Source: Plenodomus lindquistii (Eukaryota; Ascomycota; Dothideomycetes; Pleosporales; Leptosphaeriaceae). Taken from it: a stretch of DNA of 64,000 nucleotides. Below are positions 11,425 through 22,600 of the stretch, piece after piece. The notes beneath the pieces were generated by a model. It did no database searches. It saw only the letters and a program-made list of their open reading frames with translations, and was not told the origin of the DNA. A program made the position numbers and the translations under genes. The stretch spans positions 62,001-126,000 of the forward strand of contig JANUWI010000003.1 in assembly GCA_025504975.1 (NCBI GenBank), in the 5' to 3' direction. How positions within the stretch are numbered: position 1 is the first letter of the stretch; every line of letters starts with the position of its first letter.

Positions 11425-11907
11425 ATGACCACCCTCCAAAAATTCAAATTCATCTTCTTCGTTCCCCCCTCGGCCCTCTCCGCCTGTAAAACCGCAATCT
11501 TCACCGCCGGCGCAGGACGCTTCCCTGGACCAGGCGGCTACACTGAATGTTGTTTTACGAGCAAAGGGGTAGGGCAGTTTAGACCGGGTGCGAGTGCGAA
11601 TCCGAATGTACGTCTTCACACCGAGACTGCTGTGCAGGTTGAATGAGGGACATAGAAAACGTAGTGTAGGAATGCATGCTAACGTGATATTTTGGGCAGA
11701 TTGGGGAAGTAGGCAAGTTGGAGGAGGTAGAAGAATATAGGGTCGAGGCTTTGTGCTTAGGGAGGGAGACGATTGTGAAAGCAGTGGAGGCGCTGAAGAA
11801 GTGAGTGTTCCAATTTGGTAGTTAGGTCGAGAGTAATCGTTGACGTGAGTAGAGCACACCCGTATGAAGAACCTGCTTACGAGGTATACAAAATGGAAGA
11901 CCTGTGA
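11425..11907 (+). CDS. Small NIF3-like (YqfO/CutA-fold) protein
   Basis: Three exons, 11425-11607, 11700-11800 and 11853-11907, encode 112 aa with consistent phases. The sequence FIFFVPPSALSACKTAIF ... GAGRFPGPGGYTECCF ... G.GQFRPG ... EEVRVE-type strand ... ALKKAHPYEEPAYEVYKMEDL follows the insert domain of NIF3/YqfO proteins. The hallmark H-P-Y-E-E-P-A-Y-E is intact and is created only by splicing exon 2 to exon 3. Stand-alone copies of this domain of about 105 residues are common in fungi and are usually annotated NGG1-interacting factor 3-like. The metal-binding NIF3 halves are absent, so a hydrolase role should not be assumed. Likely soluble, probably trimeric by analogy with CutA-like folds. 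Confidence 0.85.
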
Positions 11908-12068
11908 GCAAAAAATAAACTTAGTACTGGACTAATCATACATTGGGCCGTGGTGCATGGTACCAGCACCTGGACAGTGGTGCTACCCGGGTATGACTTC
12001 GTGTCAATGATGCCACCGAGCCTATGCAGCGTCGCTGGTGAACATCGACCATAGTAACTGCCAACCTA

Positions 12069-13184
12069 CTACTCATCAGAGGGTCCTTCTTTTATAGAAA
12101 TCGATGTATCTCCATTTGCTGCATTGCGAAGTTGCTGTCGTTTCCGCTCGACATCCTCCATGAACTGTGGAGGACAATCGGCGAACCAGATATCAAGATC
12201 ATCCCGCCATTCATCTGGCAATGCCACAGTTTGATCGACGATGAGTTTCCGCGTTGCCAAGCCCGCTGGTTTATGTGAGAAGGATGGGGCGGGAAGATAT
12301 GCCCAAGACACGGCTTCCGGACTCAGCGGTTGCTCTAGACAAGACTCATTCCACAGCCGTAGAACGTGGTCCTTGAAACCGTCGTCCTCCATATAGCAAG
12401 CTAAGTTGTAACATTCGACCAAACGCAGGCCAAATCGGTCCAGATCGCCGTCGAGCTCGGTGAGTTTACTGTCTCCGTTGGATTGCAGCCAGCCAATGTA
12501 CATGTACCAAGGCGATGGGTCGAGCAAGCTGCGTCGAAGGCGGGTATCATAGCCGTCGCCTTTTGCGGGGCATGTCCAGTCCTCTATGCATTTAGGACAA
12601 CGTAGATAGGGGTTGTAAGTCAGCCATTTTATGTAGCAGAGATAGTGCACGTTGTATCCACAGCCCACACGGCACCAAAGTAAACGCTCGAGCGATGACA
12701 AGTCTTTGCGGCACACCGAACAACCTCTGCTTTCTATTTTGCTTCGCCGAGGCTGAAGTACTTTCTGTATTTCTTTCGAGTTGGCGCACAACAAATCTTC
12801 GCTAACTTTGAAGCGCACGACGTCATATGGCGGATCAGGCATACGGATGCTGTAGTGTACGATGCGCCCTGCTAGCCTACACATTTCAGTATCTTGTGAC
12901 CATGAGGCTTGAAGTGGCACATACTTCATCACTAGCCATGGTATGTGTTTTCTGGTGCGGAGATGTCGACTGTCCTCCTTGGTGGGCGGGCCGCCTGGGC
13001 CATGACCGTCTGGGGTGTATTCACATAGTCTCGGCACTGTTATATAGCCACGCTCAGGCAATGGGTCGAAATCTTCGACTTCGAATTCGGCAGTGTATTG
13101 GAATTCTTTGAGTCGATGTAGATCATTCTGATACTCTTCCTCAACAACAGCTTCAGAAGATGGGTCAAGTTCGATTGGCGCCAT
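12069..13184 (-). CDS. RING-like zinc-finger protein
   Basis: A single exon encodes 371 aa from the first ATG at 13184; a longer frame would need a TTG start. Eight potential zinc ligands are in cross-brace order: C155-x2-C158, C171-x3-C175, H180-x2-C183 and C196-x2-C199. This fits a RING variant (C4-H-C3 order) and would make it a candidate ubiquitin E3 ligase or adaptor. The gap between the first and second pairs (12 residues) is typical, but the two-residue C-x2-C usual for the second pair is C-x3-C here. The N-terminal 150 residues and the C-terminal 170 residues have no domain I recognise. No membrane segment or signal peptide. The function beyond zinc binding is unknown. Confidence 0.7.
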   Translation of the reverse strand: MAPIELDPSSEAVVEEEYQNDLHRLKEFQYTAEFEVEDFDPLPERGYITVPRLCEYTPDGHGPGGPPTKEDSRHLRTRKHIPWLVMKYVPLQASWSQDTEMCRLAGRIVHYSIRMPDPPYDVVRFKVSEDLLCANSKEIQKVLQPRRSKIESRGCSVCRKDLSSLERLLWCRVGCGYNVHYLCYIKWLTYNPYLRCPKCIEDWTCPAKGDGYDTRLRRSLLDPSPWYMYIGWLQSNGDSKLTELDGDLDRFGLRLVECYNLACYMEDDGFKDHVLRLWNESCLEQPLSPEAVSWAYLPAPSFSHKPAGLATRKLIVDQTVALPDEWRDDLDIWFADCPPQFMEDVERKRQQLRNAANGDTSISIKEGPSDE

Positions 13185-14470
13185 GTGAAGGCCGGTCAAA
13201 TCGACAAGGTGAGTGTGTTGGGTGAGAATGGGTGACGATAAGTGTGTGAGGTACGATGTTGAATAGATGTCGATGTTGCAAGAGAGTTGGCATTGAGTGA
13301 CAAGTGCGTAGCACTGGCTGACGTGAGTGTTCTGGTTTCGTCGCTACCGCGCAGAGAGGAAACAGCAGTCGCAGGAGGACAGCTTCAGCCGCGACTGCCA
13401 CCACGAATGCCATCGCTGAGAAATGAACACCAAGAGGCGGCAGAAAACTTATCGATAGAGCTAACTTCGATCGAGTCACTGAAGAATAAGGTCTTTTGTT
13501 GACTCAACGCAACGTCTGCGACCATTAGCAGCTTGATGTCTTTTGATGCACATCATGGGCTTCGAAGTATACAAGACAACTTCGAGGCGTATTTACAAGC
13601 AAAAGGGCTCCATGGTACATGTTAGCTTGTAAGAAATAACAAAAAAACACTCTCTGCCGTCCTTCTGTTGTGTCATGAGTATTTTCAAAGTGAAGTGAAA
13701 GACCTGACGTAACATAGTCACATGCCATGTCACAATCTCGGGGTACGCCGGACGATCGTTCCCTGGCGCTAACCACTAGTCCCCGCCCTTATCAGACGCA
13801 GGGACCGCACAATCCCCAGGAACACTCCCCACGTGCCCCCATGACACTCGCGGCCGGTGACACGTAACTGGCCGCCCTCGATTTACACATGCCCATCACG
13901 TCTCAAACAACCCGCAGCATGACCAGGCGCAGCGTGATGCCTGGCGCTGCGCCATGAGTGGCTGAGGCCCTCGGTCCCTTTGATACAAGTAACCTCCGAA
14001 AACAGCGGGTGATGGCTCATCATACCTCTTCCACTCTTCCTTTCCACCTACGCTCGAACCTACTCTGCATACACACTGCGGTAGGCCCCTGGTCATCTTT
14101 GTTCCATCCATATCGTCTTTAATCTAAACACCGGCGTCTCCCATCCACACACTACCTTCCGAAGACATACATAGCTGCACTCCACTTCCCACACCTCACA
14201 CGTCCGGCACCAACGGGCGCGTCGTCGAGCTAGTTTGCAACGTACCTCCCTATTCCGGAAGGTGTTGTAGCTCACGATTTGCTGCGCAGCGAATCAGCGC
14301 GCACAACGTGAGAGCGTGGAATCAAGACTTGGGCGGCACGGAAGTGGCGATCGGGTTGGGAAGCTTGGTTGTGCTTGTTCCACGGCATACCAGATTGTGA
14401 GCAGGGAACGGATTGGCTGTGTGAGTGTGCTGCTAGAGGTCGATCACGGTATAGGACTAGGACGAGCAAC
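13185..14470. other. Divergent intergenic region upstream of RNase T2
   Basis: About 1.3 kb between the RING-like gene (minus) and the RNase T2 gene (plus). Short frames on both strands lack conserved motifs. The region from about 14000 to 14260 is C/T-rich on the plus strand and could be leader sequence. I cannot support a gene here. Confidence 0.45.
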
Positions 14471-15878
14471 ATGCCGGCCATGCTAGACTCGATTGCGCAG
14501 GCGGCGAGGGACGGGGTACATAATGCTGGTGTTCCCTCGTCGAGTGTGCTGCTGGAGAAAGCAAAGGAAGTCGACACAATCATGCCTTCGATACGCACGC
14601 TTGGTAAACTCGCAATCGGCGGTGCACAGGTGCTGCTTGGTGGTGGTGGACGAGCGAGGGCAGACTTTACCCAGAGTTGTCCCATGCCGCAGTTGAGCTG
14701 CCATAACACGACTGTCGTAGAGAATCTCTGCTGCTTCAACGCACCAGGTGGACAACTCCTACAGACACAGTTCTGGGACACGGCGCCCGCCACAGGACCA
14801 GATGACAGCTGGACACTCCACGGCCTATGGTATGTCTCTACTCATCCTCACCCAAATACACTGCTGACCCACCCCCAGGCCCGACCGCTGCGACGGCACC
14901 TACGACGCAAACTGCGACTCCACCCGCGTCTACACCAACATATCTTCCATAATCTCCGCCTCCTCCCCCTCCCTCCTAACCTACATGTCGACCTACTGGA
15001 AAGACTACCAAGGCAACGACAACTCCTTCTGGTCGCACGAATGGTCCAAACACGGCACCTGCATCAGCACCCTCAACCCAGAATGCTACGCCGACCACAT
15101 TGCCACCGAGGAAGTAGTAGACTACTTTCAAAAAGCAGTGGATTTGTTCAAAACACTGCCGTCGTACGAGTGGCTTGCTGACGCGGGAATCACGCCGAGT
15201 ACAAGCAAGACGTATACTACGGAGCAAATCCAAGCTGCTATCCAAGCTAAAAGGCCCGGTGTCAGCGTAACACTCGGCTGTAAATCCTCCGCTTTGAACG
15301 AAATATGGTACCACTACGACGTCCGCGGCGCTTTACAAACAGGCGACTTTGTCCCTGCCAACCCCGACGGCACCAAATCTACCTGTCCGGCATCCGGCAT
15401 CAAATACCTGCCTAAGAACGGTGGCTCACCGGCCCCAACAACCACCGCAGGAGGAGGAGGAGGAGGAGGAGGAGGCACTCCAGCACCGACATCCACATCC
15501 CCACCCGGCACCCCGTTTTCGGGAAAAGGCGTGCTAAATGTCGTTGTGGATGGGAAATCTAGGGGTTGTATTATTAGCAAGGGGACGTGGTATACCACTG
15601 GTACTTGTGCGACGTTTACCGCTACTTCTACTTCCTCTGAGGGTGATGGCTTCACGCTCTCCTCGTCAAAAGGTAAATGTGGGGTTGTAGGTGGAGCGCT
15701 GAGTTGCGATGCTAGTGTGAGTTCGGCAACGGGGTTTACGAGTGTAGATGGACAACTTGCGGCGGGCGGGAATGCGAAGTGGAGTGCGGAACGGGTGGCG
15801 AGTGGGAGTGTGCAGGAGGTTGTTTATGCAGGGGGGGATCATGGGACCGTGTTTGGGATTGCGTGGGGTGCGGTGTAG
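14471..15878 (+). CDS. Secreted ribonuclease T2 with C-terminal extension domain
   Basis: Two exons, 14471-14829 and 14879-15878, joined across a 49-bp intron that splits the Trp codon of the first catalytic motif. From the first ATG this gives 452 aa. The ATG at 14582 gives 415 aa and starts MPSIRTLGKLAIGGAQVLLGG, which looks like the true signal peptide. The CAS1 motif SWTLHGLW and CAS2 motif FWSHEWSKHGTC are intact with catalytic histidines. Paired cysteines suit an extracellular or vacuolar enzyme that cleaves single-stranded RNA. After the catalytic domain comes a linker with nine consecutive glycines flanked by Pro/Thr, then a domain of about 115 residues (from GVLNVVVDGKS) resembling the C-terminal domain of Rny1-type fungal T2 RNases. 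The last exon runs to the stop without frameshift. Confidence 0.92.
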
Positions 15879-16295
15879 GGGAGGATGAGTATGACTAGCT
15901 GGACAGAAGGGGATGGGAGGGAGAGTGGGTGTGAGATGATTGATGCCACTGTGTTAAGCCAGTGATGCTACATTTATCCGATTCAATCGAATCTAGAGTA
16001 TCCTGTTTCTGTTGAACATTCATCTGTCCATGTTTCGTTTCGTTTTTTTCCTGGTACCTTCATTTCCTTCATCGTCTCGTAAACGTCCGCCGTGTAAGTG
16101 GAGTGTTGAAGTCGTAGTGTAGTCCCCCAACTCATATACCCTACCCTTCCATACTTTTGTTGAATCTGTACGCCCGCCCCATCCCATACCAATCACACAC
16201 TCTGAGAAAAAACGCCCAAAGGATCAACGCCCTAATCAAACACCCCTCTCAACTCACCATACCTACACCCCCCACACACACGCACATACACACAC
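15879..16295. other. Intergenic interval between convergent genes
   Basis: 417 bp with the 3' flanks of RNase T2 and SHMT. A CA-rich stretch lies near 16265-16300. No coding signal. Confidence 0.5.
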
Positions 16296-17824
16296 CTAAA
16301 TAGGCAACGGGAACGTAACAGCCCAAGCCGCAATCTCCTTCTTCAAACTATTAATCTCCTCAACCTCACCACTGGCCACCCTGATCTTGAAATCCTTGAG
16401 CTTATTCGCCTCCTTTGGCAAATCCGCTTGGATCTTCTTGCACAGCTTAATACACGTATCAATGTAGTTTGCAATCTTCTTGAAGTCTTCTTCGCCGAGG
16501 CCGCGGCTCGTCATGGCAGGCGCACCGATGCGGATGCCCATGGGCGTGAGGGCAGATTTGTCGCCAGGAGTGGTGTTCTTGTTGCATGCAATGTTTACCT
16601 GTTCGAGGACTGCTTCTACGCGTGCGCCGTCGAGGGCAAAGGGCTTGAGGTCGAGCAGCACCATGTGGTTGTCTGTGCCGTCGGTGACGAGTTTGTAGTC
16701 CATGCTCTTGAAAGCGACTTCGAGGGCCTTGGCGTTCTTGATGACTTGTTGTTGGTAGAGTTTGAAGTCTTCGGATTGGGCTTGCTTGAGGGCGACGGCG
16801 AGGGCGGTGATGGTGTGGTTGTGGGGGCCGCCTTGGTGGCCGGGGAAGACGGAGAAGTTGATGGGGCCTTCGAGGTCGTAGAGGGTTTCTTTGCCCGTCT
16901 TGGAGTCGGTCTTGCGCACGCCTTTGCGGAAGAAGATCATTGCGCCGCGGGGGCCGCGGAGAGACTTGTGTGTCGTCGTGGTGACGATGTCGCAGTAGGG
17001 GAAGGGGGATTTGTTGACGCCGGCGGCGACAAGACCGGAAATGTGCGCCATGTCCATGAGGAGGTAGCAGCCGACCTTGTCGGCGATTTCGCGCATGCGG
17101 GCGTAGTCGATCTCGCGGCAGTAGGCAGAGGTACCGGCGACGAGGACCTTGGGGCGGTACATGAGGGCGTTTTGCTCGAGTTGGTCGTAGTCGATGAGGC
17201 CGGTGTCGAGGTTGACGCGGTAAGGGAAGGTCTCAAAGTAGGTTGATACTGCGGAGATCTTCCTCTGCGGTGTTTGGTAGCCATGGCTCAAATGCCCACC
17301 ATGCGGCAAATCCAAGCCCATCAACCGGTCATGCGGCCGCATAATCGCCTGGTACGCCTGCAAGTTGGCCGGACTCCCACTCAAGCACTGCACATTGACG
17401 CCCCACTGCTCCGGGTCCAAGCCAAACGTCTTGAGCGCGCGCGCCTGGCACAGCAACTCGACAGAGTCAATGTGCTCATTGCCGCCGTAGTAGCGGGCGC
17501 CGGGGTAGCCCTCGGAGTACTTGTTGGACATGGGGGAGCCGAGTGCATCGAAGACGGCGCGCGAAGTGACGTTCTCGGAGGCGATGAGAAGGATGGATTC
17601 GCGTTGGCGCTGGATTTCCTTCTCCTGCGAGGTTGTTAGGGCTGCTGACGGGTTGGAGTGGATGGTGTGTATTAAGGGCTTACCATGATCTGGGCGACCT
17701 CTTGATCAGTCTCCACCAAGGACTTCTCCATGAGCTGTTGGGCAGGTCAGTTGTTGCATCTCTATGCACTGTGGCGGGGTATGCTCACGTCCTGGTGAGA
17801 CTTGGGTAGAGCGTATGTCGACAT
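16296..17824 (-). CDS. SHM2: Serine hydroxymethyltransferase, cytosolic form
   Basis: Three exons, 17824-17789 (12 codons), 17734-17684 (17 codons) and 17624-16296, encode 471 aa. The product converts serine and tetrahydrofolate to glycine and 5,10-methylene-tetrahydrofolate. The PLP-binding segment TTTTHKSLRGPRG is intact with the Schiff-base lysine at 249. Other family blocks visible are SENVTSRAV, NKYSEGYPGARYYGG (substrate and PLP contacts) and VFPGHQGGPHNHTI. The N-terminus MSTYALPKSHQD has no mitochondrial presequence, so this should be the cytosolic isozyme. Length matches yeast Shm2. The two very short 5' exons would be missed by an ORF-only annotation. Confidence 0.95.
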
Positions 17825-18886
17825 CTTGATCAAGTGTGTGCCTTGATTGTTGTCGATCAATTGTGTATGTCACTACTTGAGCAGTGAATTGTATACGGCC
17901 CTACTTTGGTGTCGCGGAGAGAGAGTGGAAGACTCGAAAGGTAGAAATTTAAGAGAGGGAGTCAGAAACAATAAGAAGCCTTCCAGCAAAGTGCTCACGC
18001 CGCCCTCACTCAAAAAGATCAAACCCCACCAATAACTTTTGCGCGGGAACCAAAATGCACTAACACCCTTTCAGTAAGGTGCAACTCCGATCCTCGAAAA
18101 TCAGCCGGTCATCGGACTCCGATTGCTCTGGGTTTGCAGTGTAAGAGGATGACATGACACCATGTTTCTTTCGCTCTCTGAGAGTGTCAATGTTGTGGAA
18201 GAGGCATCACAGGATAGCACGACTGATCTGGGTGCTGGGGTGCAGACGGCTGGCGATTCCCCTTCTGGCATCGTCTTCCCCGCGTTTTGCCCCTCAAGAG
18301 AGCGAGAATGTCTCGGAGGTTGGCAAGCTTCGAAATTTTGTCAAGACAAGGGCTATTTGAACTGTCGTAGAATGGACTATAGCACTCTCTCATCAACAGT
18401 CTTTCCGTCGGGTAAGTCACTTCACTTCAAGGCGATGAGGTAGCAGAGATTGATCTTGTTTGACTCGTCCATTCTTCATTCTTTCATTTGCTACATAAAT
18501 ACAGTCCTTCAGGACGTTTTCTTCTGTACGATCGTTGTCGTTTCAATAATCCCTTCCCATCCAATTCATCGCATTCCATTCACATCTCACAAGTCCTCCC
18601 ACACGATCAAAGTCGCGGATTCATCCAGTCGCTCCAATGCATTAAAAAGGTATCCCAAAAACGCCGTGTATGCCAAATATGTCGTTCTGCTGCGGTGCGC
18701 TGCTCCTCGCGGTCCGCCAAAACGAAAAGGGTATGTAATCGATCCTGTACAGGGTATGTCGACATTGAGAAAGAATGAAACCGAGTACACTCGGTGCCAA
18801 ATACACAGAAATGCGCCAAAACAAACAGGCAGATGTACGCGATGGAAGCTCATCGTTTAATTTGTGCGTTGTTGGTATTGGTCCGG
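17825..18886. other. Gene-free interval
   Basis: Just over 1 kb upstream of SHMT and downstream of FIG1. Several small frames occur on both strands, none with recognisable domains or splice partners. The first 200 bp should contain the SHMT promoter. Confidence 0.45.
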
Positions 18887-19823
18887 TTAGTCATTGTCGG
18901 TGAGGCGGTCGAGAACAATGATGCTGAGGATCATGACGAGCAGTCCGATCGTCACTATTATGAGCAGGACGAAGCCGAACCAACCGAGCACCATGGCTGA
19001 TGTACCGACGCCGGACTTGACACTACCGTTTCCGAGATCTTGCGCAATGGTTGAGGCGGCGACTGAGGCAGTATGTTGCCATAGTACGGAGACGAGGACG
19101 AAGATGGAGGAGGTGAAGATGAGGGCGAGTGCGACTTGCGAGACGGGTCTTGATGGGAAGGGCTTGACGTCAACGTCGGATCCAGTGCGCTCATCTCTCT
19201 CCTCGTGCCAGCCCGGGAAGGTGGCAAGCAGGATGAAGGTGAAGAAGGCCAAGATGATGGCGACGATGAGCAGGTAGGGGAAGACGACGGCATCCTTGAA
19301 GGTTGCTGCGACCCATACGAGGTTGAGGGGATCTTGATCGACGGACAGGTTGTCAACGAGCGCAGTCGCGTTGTTGGAGCAGAGGTAGCCACCGCTGTCT
19401 CTGTTGATGCAGATGCCGAAGTAGCCAACGCGCACGCCGAGCTGGGCGTTACCGACAATGTTTGCAATGGCTTGGGTGACACCAGGGTCGACTTGCTCTG
19501 GCGCGTATGTGGGTGTGTACTTTTCGTACCACATGGAGATGAGGAAGATGCCGGGAATTAGGGGGGATGTGGATGAGCATCCTGCGAGTAGTAATGCTGG
19601 GAGGTGTTAGTCTGTGTTGTTGTTGTTGTTGTTGTTGTTTGGTGAGTTGCTTTCGTCTGAACTTACAGAGTAGGATGATTGCGACTGCGATGAGGATCAT
19701 GAGCACGTGGTGGAAGCCAAGAAACGGTATTAACCCTGCGATGTACTGTTAGTCTTCATTCCTGTGCGCGGCGGAAGCGTGGTACCCACGTTGCATGCTA
19801 ACTGCGAAGCGTAGGCCCGCCAT
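18887..19823 (-). CDS. FIG1: FIG1-type membrane protein for calcium influx and mating cell fusion
   Basis: Three exons, 19823-19790, 19735-19667 and 19596-18887, encode 270 aa. Splicing rebuilds the typical N-terminus: MAGLRFAV, then a block RLIPFLGFHHVLMILIAVA (first membrane segment), then LLLAGCSSTSP. The extracellular loop carries the family signature G-Y-F-G-I-C with downstream GGYLC. Three more membrane segments follow: FPYLLIVAIILAFFTFIL, VALALIFTSSIFVLVSVL and GWFGFVLLIIVTIGLLVMIL. The claudin-like four-helix layout matches fungal Fig1, a component of the low-affinity calcium uptake system at the plasma membrane, used in mating and hyphal growth. A (TGT)n tract sits in intron 2 (about 19614-19640). 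The reading frame is intact and the length is typical. Confidence 0.88.
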
Positions 19824-21179
19824 TGTGAATGTGTCTCTCCTTCAATATGCCTCGTCTAGGCTGGTTTGATAGACCCTGCGCCCCCAGTGGGCCGGGCGAG
19901 AAGTGCGGCGGAATGCACTCAGACGGGAGTTGCAAGTGGCTCTCTCTGGAGTGATTGAGTGCAGAGAGCGTGAGCGGTGGTGAATGTCTCAAGCGGGGGG
20001 AATGCACCGAATGTTGGTGTTCGCGCTTGGTGAGGGTGGCTCTTGCAGGCTCGGTCGGAATGTAGTTCTGCGATAGAAAGCTTGTCAGATGTCTCCTGCT
20101 GCAACGACAATAGAATGTTTTGGTGTGAGCGAGTGAAGGTGGGTAGCTTGGAATGTGACTTCTCTCTCGTTCCTGTGCAGCCTCGAATACTTTTGCTGGC
20201 GGCGAAAATGTAGAGGTTGGGTCGGCGTGGCTGGGAGTCGAAGATGGCTGGGTAACGGTAAACACTGCGCTCGGGCCCGCATAGCAACGCGGCAACCCGC
20301 CGTGCCCGCCCATGGCCCTGCGTCATACTTCAGCCGCCCCCCAGCCACCAATCAAGTATTCTATAGACGGCCCATCCATGCCCCGGAGCCTCTCGCTTCT
20401 GGAAGAGACAGACTTGTTCCTGCATTAGACTGTCTTCCTGCGACACTGCGCTCCCAGCCTCTGCATTATCCGTGGCGACGTGGCAGCGTGCGTACGGCAA
20501 TGGGCCCTCCTATCGCAGTGGCCGCCCCATACTACAAAGTACACGCGACACCGCTCAGCACCATTTCGCGGTGTAGACAATCGACTTGCCCCAATGCGAA
20601 CACTGCCGGAATCGCGTCTCTTTCCGTCTGCCATGGGACGTGCAGTGGCGATTGCAGGTTACAGGTCTGCGTGTTGGGCTGGCAACACGGTATTCCCCAT
20701 GTCCATTCCGACTCCATCCACGGTGCACGACCTCGATTCCGGATCTGCGCGTCATGGTGATCCTGCCCACCAGACCCACCGATTCCTCCACATCATTGCA
20801 GCGACTGGCTTCTTGGCCTCTTGCTATTGCATTCGGTTTGCTGTACGATATCGTAAGGTTTGCACTGGCTCAATCTCCCCGTCGAGGGCGTCTGGCCAGT
20901 GGCTTCCAGACATAATTCACATTGGTGGTGTTATTAAGAAGGTGTGCGCGAGAAGCACACTCGAAGAAACAAAACAATCACATGCAACATTGCCATATTG
21001 GCAGGACCAGTGGTCACGATCTTGTCAAGTTCACAGCAGTGTTCAAGGCTCAATGGTCAAGAGGTGTACAGAGAATTCATTATTTCAGTAGCCCGTAGGC
21101 AAGGTATCATGTCAACAAAGGAGACTCGCTATCATCGTCATCCGCCGCTTCCTCCCTCAACCGTCAAGTCTGATTCGGC
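19824..21179. other. Gene-free interval
   Basis: About 1.36 kb between FIG1 and the Hsp12-like gene. A plus-strand frame at 20155-20760 is open for 201 codons but is Arg/Pro/Cys-rich with no domain and no ATG context I trust. Upstream FIG1 regulatory sequence is expected at the left end. Confidence 0.4.
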
Positions 21180-21828
21180 TCAAACGCGGTCGTGGCTTGT
21201 GGGTGCTCCCTGCCCAACACCGAGGACATTCTTCGTCTTGTCGAGGATGCTTGCACCAGTGGCGTGTGTCTTGTCGGTGGCGGCCGCTCCAGTGGCATGA
21301 GTCTTGTCGCCAATGGCAGCACCCGTTCCGTGGGTCTTGTCGCTGATGACACCACCCGTTCCGTGGGTCTTATCACCGATGGCTGCGCCAGTGCCATGGG
21401 TCTTGTCGGCAATGGCCGCACCAGTGCCGTGTGTCTTGTCGGCGACTGTTGCAGCAGCACCATGTGTGTGGTCGGTGACGGTAGCCGGTGTGCTACTGTG
21501 GTGCCAGTGGTGTTCGTGTGCGCGGGCGGCCTTGTCAAGGGCCGACTGCGTCGTGGTCTTGGAGCTGTCGGACTGGGTGTCGCGGGCTACCTTGTCGCTG
21601 GTACCGGTGACCTGCTCCTTGGTCTTGTCGAGAGTGGACTTGGTGGAGTCGGGTTGCTGGATAGTGTTAGTGGGTGTGGTTGGAGAGGGTAGAGAAGGGA
21701 ACACAAGGAAGTGGGGAAAAAAGAGGTCTTTGAACGGAGGAGGAGGAGGAGGAGGGAAGAGGGAGGGCAGCACATACGATCTTCTCGCCAACCTTGGTGG
21801 AGATATCCTTGCGGTTTGCGTCAGACAT
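21180..21828 (-). CDS. Hsp9/Hsp12-type stress protein with C-terminal 11-residue repeats
   Basis: Two exons, 21828-21778 and 21656-21180, encode 175 aa. The N-terminus MSDANRKDISTKVGEKI followed by QPDSTKSTLDKTKEQVTG and SDKVARDTQSDSSKTTTQ is the Hsp12/Hsp9 domain, an intrinsically disordered hydrophilic protein that coats membranes under stress. Normal members are about 80-110 aa. Here the domain is followed by roughly seven units of 11 residues with consensus DKTHGTGAAIx (for example ADKTHGTGAAI, GDKTHGTGGVI, TDKTHATGASI). The 11-residue period recalls group 3 LEA proteins. The intron (121 bp) contains a GGA/AGG run. The DNA repeats (about 21225-21440) have diverged at third positions, so the array is old and under protein-level constraint. 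No signal peptide. Confidence 0.85.
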
Positions 21829-21986
21829 GATGAATGAGTTCGGTGAGTTGACTGGGTAGTGTGGTAGTGTTGCTGTTGATGTTCAGGTTGAATGCTCGAG
21901 CTGTAGGCTGATGATAATGGAAGATGTTGATGGAAGAAGAATGGAGGTGATGGGAGAGGAGAGGTGTTTATATACGTCAGGACCGC

Positions 21987-22600
21987 CTATCTTTTTCGAA
22001 GCAACGGCAGGTATCGTGTTCGGGATGCAGGCACGTTGACGGACGCACTGAGATAGTCAATCACGCCCCGTGAGCCCTCGTGGGCATGGCACCATACGTC
22101 CGCAAGCCACTTCCCAGGTGGCATGCGATTACAGATCAAGAAGCTCAGACGCTTTGCAACTGCTGCTCTCCAATTTCCACGTCCAATGGTGTAATTCAAA
22201 TCAGGATAACAGAGGTGGCGTTGGTATTGCACCTCGCTGCACTGATTGTACATCATCACTAAAATCCTAGAACCCATGGTAGATCCTGCACCGAACAGGT
22301 GTGGCCAGATGGAATCACCGTCTTGAGGTATTGCGGGTTCATGACGACTTCCACATTGGAATGGATGTGCTTGACTTCTCGATATTTGACGTGGGGCAAG
22401 CACTGTCGGACTCGAACACGAAGAAAGTACTTGCAGACCAGAGACTTGACAACAGCACGAAATTGCGCTCCGCGTACAGCCGTTCTGAAGATTGGTGACA
22501 TTTGACGCATGCGCCATTTGCTCATGCATTTGTTGTAGAGTCTGACGGGAGTCGAATTCGATTCTAAGAACAGCGTCCTTGACTATGCTGAGCACTCGTG
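21987..22600 (-). pseudogene. Possible decayed gene of unknown family
   Basis: Minus-strand protein-like segments occur in different frames. One reads RIEFDSRQTLQQMHEQ (about 22580-22510). Another reads FRTAVRGAQFRAVVKSLV, then HVKYREVKHI, then VVMNPQYLKTVIPS (about 22500-22260). A third reads NWRAAVAKRLSFLICNR (about 22180-22120). The switch between the first two happens with no convincing intron, and no single frame spans the set with a start codon. This looks like a short conserved fungal protein disrupted by frameshifts, or one with introns I failed to place. It begins just after the stop of the downstream-reading EFM5 gene. The evidence is compositional only. Confidence 0.25.

Noticed and set aside
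16428..17246. 272-codon plus-strand frame antisense to SHMT
   Set aside because: Entirely inside a strongly conserved SHMT exon on the other strand. Val/Asp/Gly-rich composition is typical of an antisense shadow.
18162..18443. 93-codon plus-strand frame with several cysteines, considered as a small secreted protein
   Set aside because: No signal peptide and no clear stop/start context. Cysteine spacing is not convincing.
20155..20760. 201-codon plus-strand frame
   Set aside because: Arg/Pro/Cys/Ser mixture with no hydrophobic core pattern, no homology I recognise, overlapping alternative frames of equal length.
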